Positions 20,481 to 28,993 of a stretch of 28,993 nucleotides of DNA are shown here, piece by piece. The number at the start of each line of letters is the position of its first letter. Position 1 is the stretch's first letter. Below the pieces are notes generated by a model. It searched no databases. It worked only from the letters and a program-made list of their open reading frames with translations, and was not told where the DNA came from. The position numbers were made by a program, and so were the translations under genes. This stretch comes from Ophiocordyceps camponoti-saundersi (nom. inval.) (lineage: Eukaryota > Ascomycota > Sordariomycetes > Hypocreales > Ophiocordycipitaceae): positions 1 to 28,993 of the forward strand of contig PDHQ01000384.1 in assembly GCA_003339415.1 (NCBI GenBank). The letters are read 5' to 3'.

Positions 20481-21439
20481 CACGTAAGAAGGTACCGAAG
20501 TATATATAAAGTAAGCGTTCTAGGGAGCGTTATAGATAGTTTTTAGCATAAATAATAAACTATAGAAAAATATAGGAAAAATATCTAAAAGGAAAGTATT
20601 ATAATTTTAAAAGATAAAAAGGAAATAATAGCGTTATAAATTAGTAGACCGGGGCCCGCTTATAAATAGAAACGAAAAATTTAGCGCGCGTAGGAAAATT
20701 CTACTATCTTTAACTTTATCTACCCTATTATTTTAAACCCGAAAAATCGTTTTTCTTTTAGCCTTTACTATATAGTTCGTTATTCCTATATTCTAAAGAA
20801 ATATTATAATAGAGGTATACTATCTTAAGCTAGGTAATAAGGTTATTAAGTTCTTAGGATCGCCGTTTAGCGCTATTACTATTCGTAAGGGAAATAATTA
20901 AAAGATATTTTATACTCTTAGAATAAGAGACCCTAAGTTGTCTAAGAGATTTTAGTATCTTACTACTAATATAAGTAAACTTAGTAAAGTAAGAAAGGAA
21001 TAGGAATAACTATTATTAGGACGCGGAAGCGCGCGTAGCGGCTATACCGCCGCTTAGGAACCCGATTATCTCGATCGCGTATAATCCCGCTTATACTACT
21101 TATTAGCGTTAGATTATATCGCTCTTACGCTTCCTTAACTAGCTATAGGGAATTCTTATAGTAAGCTAAGGCGAGATTATTTATTCTTACGCTAAATACG
21201 AGGACCCGATTTTTCCGCTTACTATATATTATTATATTAAGGTTCCGGGCGTTTTTAGCGGTCGTTATACTAACTATATTATTATAAAGCGCCCTTATAA
21301 TTACTTAACTAGTTCGTTATTAGGAGGCTTAAGTTCTAACAGTATTATTACGAATTCGTAAGTAGTTTTACGTTATATTAGCCTTAACCTAGCTTATTAG
21401 GTTAGTAGCCTTAGTATATTCCCTCGTATATAGATAATA

Positions 21440-22270
21440 TAAGGGTATAGGGAGATAAGAAAAAGGGGAAAGGAAAGGGGAAATAATCGCATATATCCTT
21501 AATATTATAGTAATTTACTATAGTTTCCTTAAAGTAAAAAGCATAACGTAAAGAAACGTAGCAAAAAATATAGGAAAGAAAGAGTTTATAATAAAGGAAA
21601 AAAATAGAAGAAAAGAGAAGGAAATTAGCAAGGTAAAGGTAAAACCCTAATACGCTCGCGGAAAAGAAGTAAAGCCTTAGCAGGCAGGGCTTTTATAAAG
21701 CTATCCGTAAGGTTATCTACGGAGGCGATCTAGCAGATTTCGATACGTTTATCCTATACCTCTTATTATAACTAGTAATTATAAATATCGATATATCGGA
21801 GGTTTATTTAAAGTTTTCGCGAGAGGTTTAGTTAGGAGTATAATCGTACGCTAATTATTATAATAAAATATTAAGATACCCGTTATTTAGATACCGAGTT
21901 CTTTAATTAAGCGGGATAGGGCCCGTTATTCCTTAGCGTTCTTAGAAAAGGCTAGGAGTTCCCTTTCCGTAAAGGAGGTTATAACGGTTATTTACTTTAT
22001 AGCCTTATAATTAAAAGTACCACTATCCTAAAGTTAGAAATAGTAACCCTAAGATAATTTGCGAGTATCCGGATAATTAGCGTAGGAAGAATTTAATAAA
22101 TAGATAGCCGTATAAGTTCTAGGACCGAAAGAGAGGGCGTAGTTAGCCGTATCGAGAAGATAAGCTAGGTAACGCTTAATTTTATAGAAATAACGCGGCC
22201 CTAAGTTTAAGCGTAACCTCGTAAGCTTACTAACCGTATACGCGATATCTAGTCGAGTATAAATAGCGAT
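21440..22270 (+). pseudogene. Plus-strand coding relic, basic N-terminus, unknown function
   Basis: After family C copy 4 comes a purine-rich, Lys/Arg-coding stretch (about 21450-21640). A readable frame follows at about 21700-21890: KAIRKVIYGGDLADFDTFIL, then DISEVYLKFSREV. Next comes KRDRARYSLAFLEKARSSL, SVKEVITVIYFIA at about 21900-22005, and after a frame change HYPKVRNSNPKIICEYPDN at about 22020-22075, then DRKRGRS and a Tyr/Asn-rich tail. Short spacings and repeated frame changes suggest one gene with two or more small indels. It resembles no family I can name. Confidence 0.45.
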
Positions 22271-23089
22271 ATAGAGAGCACTGCTTATTATTAAAAAATA
22301 GTATTTTAACGTAGAACCGCTCCCTTATAACTTATCTAATAAGGATTTCTAACTATTATAAGCCCGATATTTTATATTAAAAAATATTAAAAGATACTAT
22401 CCAGCACTCTTATAACCTAAACAATCTCCCTCCCTCCTTTTATATATAATTATCGTCCTATTTTACTCCCTAACCTACTAATTAATACGTTTCTTCTACT
22501 AGTCTAGCTTTATAATATAAGTTATTAGACGGCCTCTTAATACTCGAGATTCGTAGCGCCCTTTTACCTAGGTATATTCGTCCCACTCTTACCTCTCCGT
22601 ACGTCTATCTATATAGCTATCTATAGCTATTCCTATTATATATATATATAGGAAATAAAACTAAGGAATAATAAGAGTAGGAAATAGTAGTACCTTTATA
22701 AGGATCTATTATAAATAGACTATATAACTTATAAGTCTCGTATAATAAGTAGAGTTTATAAAGTATTTTTAGTATAATATTTACGATACCCTAATATATA
22801 TAAGTATATACTAATATTAGTTATTTTATCTTATATAGTTTAAGTTATAGCTAAAAGATAAAAGGTAGGGATTATAAAAAAAAACTAAATATATAATAGT
22901 ATACCTATATTATCCCCTAAGTTTAATATTACTATATTACCTTATAAAAGATATAACGTCCTAAGCTACCTATATTTTTTCTATTAACCTTAAGCTTTTA
23001 AATATATCCTAAGAACTTATAATATTATAATAACGCTTAAGTAACTTAATTACTATATCTCGCTATAAAGCTTCCTCCCCCGGGCACTA
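22271..23089. other. No gene recognised
   Basis: AT-rich sequence with stops throughout. A short CA-containing spot lies at about 22400-22425. A TA run is at about 22640-22652. No repeat shared with the rest of the window was noticed. Confidence 0.4.
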
Positions 23090-25632
23090 ACCTAGTAAGC
23101 GATACCGAAATCGATAATCTAATAACTAACCGTATAAAGAAACGACCTAATCCCTCGCTACTTAAGATAAATATTTTAACGATATTATAAGTATATTTTA
23201 GGACGCTAAAAAATACTATATACTTATAGCTAAGATCCTTATAAGAGTTCTAAAAATAGACTAGATAATCTCGAAAAATAAAATACTCGATAAGAAGTAT
23301 ATTAACTAACTTTACGAAGCGTTTTATTAAGGAGCCTTACGACGAAATACGGTTAAAAACTATATTATTATCCTTTTCTCTCTTAATAAGTCCCGGCGCT
23401 TCCTATAAAGTAAGAATATTAATACTAAACTACGTAACGTTAAAACTATTTATAATTTACTCGATTAGCTTTTAGAAATGCCGGTTAAGGTATTATCTAG
23501 CTAGCACCGGATCGAAGCGCTAAAAAGGTATAATTAAGAGTATAACGGAGAGGAGGCTAACCTATAATAGCCCTACTAGCTTTATAATAAAAGTCTAAGC
23601 CTCGTACCCTATTAATCTTATAACCTTACGCTAATAATAATATAAATTCTATATTAGGGAATATTAACTTAATATTATATTTTAATTAGTAAACTCTCTT
23701 AAAGAATAATAATTACGGCGATATCTAAATATAAGTAATAGAGGCGGCCTCCTAAGATTTTAAAAAGTTCTAAGGCACCGCTTATAATATTAAAACTAAA
23801 ATAGGACGCTACCTCTTCTTAGAAGGCTAACTAAGCTTCCCGCTATAATAACTCGCTACTATATAGCGTAACCCCGTCTAGAAAAATTATATTACCGCTT
23901 AGTACTTTACCGCCTTAGGCAGAGGTACTTTTAGGATTATTACGTAAAATTTAATAATACGCCTTAGAGTTCCTAAAATTCGCCACCCCCCCCGACCGCT
24001 ATACCTTATCTCTAATATTATTATTTACTATAGTTCTAATTCGCTGCCTTTTATTATATTACGTATAACCTCTAATACCTTTACCTTACCGCCTACTACC
24101 GCGTAATACCTAATAATTAGTATAAACTTGCAGCTGCCCTTCGCGACGATAATCCGCCTACTAAGATCGAAAAGCTCCTTTTCCTACCTTAAAAAGACGC
24201 TAAATCGGGTAGCCTAACCGCAGAACGTAATAGTTCCCTACTTATCTAATTTACTAATAATAAGTACGAATATATTTACTATAAGCTTATAGAAGGATAC
24301 GTTAAGATCCTTAACCTTACTTAAACTATAAACTTATCCTCGATAAAATATAAGGTACTCCGTTAAGTAATAAAATATATAATAAGCTAGCTAAATAATA
24401 CGCTTACTATTATCTTTAACTAACGCGATAATTAGAAGCTATCCTTTTATAGAGACCTCCTCCCCGCCCTCCCGTCCTTTAGTACTAAACGCCTTAATAA
24501 AGCTAAATAGAGACTCGTTTTATTCCTACTACGTTTCGATACTAAACCTATTAATAAGCGCCTAGTAATTATTCTCTAGTATAAGTTACTTAACTTTACG
24601 ATCCGTAATCTTAAGGTATTAAAGTAGCTATATTAAACTAATTACCTTACGCTCCCTAAAGAGGGAATTAATACCGATAACTACGCCGCCTAATTTAGTA
24701 ACTAGTTTTAGTATAGTTTGCTAGATATTATTCGCTAGTATATCGGTCCTAACTTTCGCCTTACCTAGTCGCTAGCTATAGATACTAATACCGGTCCTTA
24801 TAATAGCGGCGGAACCGAAACGTTTAATCTCGCTTAGGACCTCTGCACCTACGCGTTAAGGCTCCCTTTTATTACCCGGGATAAACGCCTTTATCGTATC
24901 CTTAAGTTAGCTAAGTTCCTTAAAACCCTCGCCGCCCTCTTTATATAGTAACTTTCGCTATAATAATATACTACCTACTTATTATACTAAGTTCTCGAAA
25001 CTAATAGCGGTAGTAATCCTAACGCTGAAAATATTAAAACTTAACGCCTAAACGCACCTTCGTTTATTACCGCCACTTAGGATTTAACCCCCCCCTTAAC
25101 CTTACTACCGCCTTCGCGAAAACGGGCTCCCCTAACCGTAACGTAGCTATTTAAAGTAAGTAGCTAACTACGTTCTAAGCCTCCCCCTAACGAAAATATT
25201 ACTCTCCCCTTAAGTCCTATATATTCCTATAATAATACGTACTAAGAACGAGGCACCGCTAGCGAAAACGACGGAAATATATATTATAATTCCGATAGCT
25301 TATTTCCTCTATTACCCCTTCCTCGCACTAAAGCTAATTCCCCTAATATTACCCTTAAGGGTAATATTATCCCGTCTATCCGCTATCCTTAACTTACTAA
25401 TACCCCGCCGGCTACTAGCAAAATACCCTTAAAGCTAAGTTAGATAAGCTACCCTACGCGGTCTATATAGTAAGTAAGCCCTGCTCTGCCTATTATAAGG
25501 ATAAATAATTATACCGCTAGTAGACCGTAGAATATAACGCTAAAGAATAAGTTAAACCGTTCCTCGCGGTCTACTAGTATAATATTTTCGTAAGGGCTAA
25601 AAGTAGACGATAAAAATAGTAGGGCACGCTAA
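23090..25632 (+). pseudogene. Long plus-strand relic (about 850 codons), one frameshift at a C8 run
   Basis: The first part (about 23090-23990) is best read in frame 3n: KKYYILIAKILIRVLKI, SKNKILDKKYIN, then ALRRNTVKNYIIILFSLNKS and LLEMPVKVLSS. At the C8 run 23986-23993 the open frame moves by one and continues to TAA at 25630-25632. Readable parts there are DNPPTKIEKLLFLP, DLLPALPSFSTKRLNKAK, CTYALRLPFITRDKRLYRIL followed by KLAKFLKTLAALFI, and a Ser/Pro/Asn-rich tail with LTLLPPSRKRAPLTVT and SDSLFPLLPLPRTKANSP. Stops are frequent (about one in 14 codons), and the codon-aligned minus frame is comparably open in places, so strand rests mainly on composition. No family is recognised. A frameshift at a homopolymer could be real or a sequencing error. 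Confidence 0.42.
25344..25369. repeat. Perfect 26-bp palindrome
   Basis: TAATATTACCCTT followed by its exact reverse complement, with no spacer. It lies in the Ser/Pro-rich tail of the long relic. It also contains TAATATTAC, but nothing else around it looks like a replication origin, so I read this as an inverted repeat of unknown meaning. Confidence 0.7.
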
Positions 25633-26561
25633 CTATATTTAGAGAGATTCTTTATTAAAAAAGTATAGTCTATATCGCCTACTATATTTTATTAATATTA
25701 TAACTTTTTTCTTATAAACCTAACTACTATCCTATACCTTTTATAATATCCTAATATAATATTAATAATATTACCCGAGTATTAGGCTTTATATTCTCGG
25801 AAATAGTTTCTTAAAGAGATATTATAATTTACGCTCCCTACTACTATTTAAATCTATATACTTTTATAATAAAGTCTCTATAAACTACCTTATTAAAGCA
25901 CCTAATTTCCCTATATATAATATAATACTATATACCGTCTCTTTTTACTATCTTATTATAATTATACTGCTAATATTATTCTTCTATTCTATCTTACCTA
26001 TTCTATACGAAAAATAAAATAATATAAGTTTTAATTATCTATATAACTACTATATAGCTTTAGAGGAAATATAATAAAGAATATATAAGTATAAATAATA
26101 TAAAGGATTCTTTATAAAGGGACTATAATAATAGGGCCCTAAATTTTCTTCACCTTTATATAATATTACGGGTTAATAAGGCCTAGTAATAAGGCCGCTT
26201 ACGATATTAAATAAAATTATAATATAAATATAATATAAGTACTAAATCTAAATATTACGTAGTAAAATAAAAAAAAATATCTAGCCTGCTATTCTTCTTA
26301 TAAAAGGACTAAATAATTAACGTATTTAACTCGCCTATTAATTACTCTCTCTCCCTTTATAGGTAATTACCTACTTACCTCCCTTATACGCCCTTAATAC
26401 TTGCGGCACGCGTACTCCTCTACTTAAAGTATATATTAAAATACCCCCTACCTATAATTTTTATAATAACTAATACTATTCCTATAACGATAACGAAGAC
26501 CGGCCTTAATCTCTTACTAAGCTAGGATATATTAATAACTCGCTAAAATTTAAAGATAAAT
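25633..26561. other. AT-rich spacer between two long relics
   Basis: About 930 bp with very high A+T and no recognisable frame or motif. By position it could hold the 3' end of the left relic and the promoter of the right one. Confidence 0.4.
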
Positions 26562-28913
26562 ATGCCCCCTTAAATAAGGAAACTACCCTTATCTAGCGCG
26601 GGTATACGATTAATTATACCTCTAAATCTTATAAATTTTCCGGTAACTATTTCTATTACGTTATACTTAATTTAAGCTAATCCGAAACTAGCCTCTCGAT
26701 TTTAAAGACTTACTAATTCTCCTAATTTTAATCCCGCCGAAGCCCTCTCTCTCTTCTAAACCCGCTATACTATTAACTACGAATACTCTTAGGACAGTTA
26801 CTAGTCCCGACCCGTAAGCGTCGAAGATAATTACTATCTAACCTTTTATATAAATATAATTAGTATTATTAGTCTTCCCCTTCGAACTATCTCGCGCTAA
26901 GGCGGATTTTTTAATAATATTACCTTTACCTTATAGCGTTAGTCCGCGCCTTACGCTTCTAAGTATACGATTAAACTACTACTATTTACCCTTACTAACT
27001 ATATATTTTATATCGCTATAGCGGGCTTACGAGAAACCTAGTTTATTATTATATACCTTATTAAACCTAAGATTAATAATTCCGATAAAGTAAACCTAGC
27101 CGCTAGGCTTTAAAACCTATTTAAGGTAACCTCCGCTAGCACGGTAATATATACTAACTACGCTAGCTACCTTACGGAATATATTAAGGGTATATTCGAG
27201 ACCTTAAAGCTTTATAAATCTAATATCGAGCTTAGTTAGCGGCTTAACGAAACTTATTCGTAAACCTTATCCTTCGCGAAGTAAGTTATATTCTAGTAAA
27301 TTTTTATAAACTCCTAGCTTATATTCGCCTATAACTATCGCGACGACGCTTTCTAAACGAAGAATAAGCCCGCTTTTTACGCCTATAATTACGGTGCTAA
27401 TACCTAAATTAATTTAGAACCCGTCCCCTCCCCCTATACTACCCTAAACCCTAATAGCGATAACGTTATCCCCGCCCCGCACCCCTTTTCTAACCGCCTC
27501 CTTATACTTTTTAGCGGGCTTAACGCTAGGTATAACTTTTCCGGAATCGCTTATATCTCTTATACCCTCGCTACCGATATATAATATTCCCCGCGAGAGT
27601 AAAGCGGGATACCTAACGCCCGCTACTCCACGCTACTATACCCCTCTAGCGATATTAATACCCCTAAAGTTAAACGCTTATACCTACTAGCTGACCGTAC
27701 CCTTATCGCTTAGTACTATAGCCGCCTTACTAACTTTACCTTTTACCCGCTTGCCTTCTATCCCTAATTTAGTAATTTCTCGTTTTTAGTATTACCTTAT
27801 TTCCTATAAGATATATACCGAGATAACTATAATAGCGACGCTAATTACGCGCGTTACCTAAACATAGTATTATTTAGCTTTTTTTAGGGCTATTTTAATA
27901 TTAAGCGTTCTATTTATAGCCGCTTAGAAGACCTCCTAATAGTAAAGGGTATTAGCACCGCTACGCTTACCCTCCTACTAGCTAAGGCGGCGAGATACGG
28001 CGCAGCTACCGATATTAAGTATAAGAGGCTCCTTAGCGCCCTCCGCGGCCGCGCTAACTTAATAAACCCTAAGGTATCTATACTATTTACGCGCGAAAGG
28101 GAGCAGATTAAGGCCTCTATTAGACTCTAATCTTACGCTTTTCATATAGAATAGGTTATTATAGTACGAACCCCGGAGCTAGCCGTTAAATACTATAACT
28201 TTAATATTATCCTAAAGCTTATACTTAACCTAATTAACTTCTTCCTTTATAATAAATCCTCCTATATATCGCCCCTCCGTAACTTCTAGCTTAACGTTTT
28301 CCCCGGTATTCTCTTTACTTATAGCCGGATATTTAACTTCGTAATACGTAGTATAGATTCGCGCTTCCTTACCTCTCCCGATACCGGGCTTAATATCGCC
28401 GACTCCGAGGCCGTAGTTATTATTAACTGCCTTAGAAACTTTTATTTTACCGGCAACTTTAAGGTATTACTTACTAGGACCCTTAGCCTAATACTTATAA
28501 TAGAAAGCTTAAAAAAGGGGGCATAGCCCTTTATTTCGCTAACGGTACTTAACTTCGAGCGGACTCCTAATATAATAAATACCGGCTACCTCCGCTCTAT
28601 TTTAGCCGATAAATAATTACCGCTCCTATACCTTCCCGCGCTTAAGTTCTATTATAGTATTTATATTTTTAATACTCGCTATAATAATATTAAGTTTAGT
28701 ATTCTCGGGCGCGATTTTATTTCCTCCCCCTAAGATATTATAAACTTCGCTATAATTATAATCTAAGATCTCTAAGTTTTATAAACGGTTACGTTTATTA
28801 CTTCTAAGTTCCGTAACCTTTTAAAGAATTAGTTATTTAAAGCTATCGAAACTAACTAGCTTAACGATATTAACTATACGCGGCGAAATTAGCGTATTAC
28901 CGCCCTTTTTAAA
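26562..28913 (+). pseudogene. Long plus-strand relic (784 codons), no frameshift
   Basis: From a retained ATG at 26562-26564 one plus-strand frame continues for 784 codons to AAA at 28911-28913, then TAG TAG, with about 37 internal TAA/TAG codons and no indel. Long stop-free runs occur, for example about 80 codons around 27900-28130 (LEDLLIVKGISTATLTLLLA, then TREREQIKAS) and about 88 codons around 28270-28520 (FLTSPDTGLNIADSEAVVII, then LRNFYFTGNFKVLL). Near the end NNIKFSILGRDFISSP is readable. An upstream plus-strand frame at 26530-26700 is also open, so the start is not certain. The codon-aligned minus frame is unusually open too (about 31 stops, Gly-rich), so strand is favoured, not proven. 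No domain is recognised. It follows another long relic by about 930 bp, so the two may belong to one element. Confidence 0.45.
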
Positions 28914-28957
28914 TAGTAGCAGTTAAGCCGAAACCCCTTTACTATTCTATATCTTTA

Positions 28958-28993
28958 CCCCCCCCCCCCCCCCCCCCCCCACACACACCACAC
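28958..28993 (+). repeat. Run of 23 C followed by a CA-rich 13-mer at the window end
   Basis: Positions 28958-28980 are 23 consecutive C, then ACACACACCACAC. The CA content is opposite to the rest of the window, where CA is nearly absent, so this tail either lies outside the RIP block, is a young simple repeat, or is an assembly or read-end artefact. It is not the TTAGGG-type telomere usual in filamentous ascomycetes (no CCCTAA here), although C(1-3)A resembles the budding yeast type. Confidence 0.7.

Larger units (their letters stand above)
19840..21430 (+). pseudogene. Family C, copy 4 (inverted copy)
   Basis: The only plus-strand member. It has the promoter region and ATG at 20018-20020, although the Lys-rich block conserved with copy 2 (KKNRPGKEETISAKKEAE, about 20070-20125) is read in another frame, so the true start is unclear. 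A matching middle part follows: ACCGAAGTATAT at about 20494, and AGAAAAATATAGGAAAA, shared word for word with copy 2. The C-terminal block at about 21220-21300 is YYYIKVPGVFSGRYTNYIII, aligning with copies 1 to 3. Just before it the best match to the TSYRE segment is in a different frame, indicating a frameshift. About 150 bp at 20190-20340 is absent from copy 2 and has a TA-rich centre. The protein family is unknown. Confidence 0.6.
1..28993. other. RIP-mutated AT-rich block (whole window)
   Basis: Across nearly the whole window CA and TG dinucleotides are very rare, TA is extremely frequent and CG is retained. This is the signature of CpA-to-TpA repeat-induced point mutation acting on both strands, a process known from Pezizomycotina. 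It explains why long ATG-started frames are missing, why stops inside the relic frames are TAA or TAG and hardly ever TGA, and why many codons for Gln and Trp read as stops. Depletion is uneven: positions 1-420 and 881-1290 keep noticeably more CA/TG, and the last 13 bases are almost pure CA. Dinucleotide counts were judged by eye, not computed. Confidence 0.9.

Noticed and set aside
25344..25352. TAATATTAC as a rolling-circle origin of a circular DNA virus
   Set aside because: The nonamer occurs in very AT-rich sequence, without the GC-rich stem, iterons or any replication protein relic nearby.
28958..28993. Telomere
   Set aside because: The usual filamentous ascomycete repeat (CCCTAA) is absent; only a C run and 13 CA-rich bases are present, too little for a telomere call.

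Overview
The window looks like a block of AT-rich heterochromatin from a filamentous ascomycete that has been mutated by repeat-induced point mutation (RIP). CpA and its complement TpG are almost absent, TpA is in great excess, and CpG is still common. Because ATG contains TG and CAT contains CA, start codons on both strands are nearly gone. CAA/CAG and TGG codons have become TAA/TAG, while TGA stops hardly occur. No intact gene is visible. What remains are relics of genes and repeats that can still be followed by codon structure, shared protein motifs and copy-to-copy comparison. All CDS-like features are therefore called pseudogenes, and product names are given only where the residues support them.

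Layout. 1-1300: a minus-strand gene fragment cut by the window edge, then a GC-richer island that kept many CA/TG dinucleotides. 1927-2243: a degenerate 36-bp minisatellite. 2510-10740: an array built on a roughly 4.9-kb unit. One unit is nearly complete: a minus-strand frame of about 880 codons (relic A, 3055-5700) diverges from a plus-strand frame of about 460 codons (relic B, 6021-7412). A 0.55-0.6-kb repeat (R1) lies where the 3' ends of B and A converge. R1 occurs four times in the same orientation (about 2510, 7402, 9380 and 10110), so the other units are deleted or truncated.

12.0-14.4 kb: unidentified relics, then a clear relic of RRP5, the conserved S1/HAT-repeat ribosomal RNA processing factor, with S1-domain, acidic-linker and HAT-region matches in order. 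14.4-21.4 kb: four copies of one unknown gene family, three on the minus strand at about 2-kb spacing and one on the plus strand. Copies 2 and 4 carry a large inverted repeat that includes a TATA-type promoter region and the 5' part of the gene. A short Ty1/copia RNase H-like fragment lies between copies 1 and 2. 21.4-29.0 kb: three further plus-strand relics, two of them long (about 850 and 784 codons). The window ends in a run of 23 C followed by a CA-rich 13-mer, very unlike the rest.

The best candidates for something undescribed are the divergent A/B gene pair with its conserved convergent spacer, and the four-copy family at 14.4-21.4 kb. Both look like multi-copy accessory or mobile modules that RIP recognised and destroyed. 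All frame readings were done by hand; functions other than RRP5 and (weakly) copia are not assigned.
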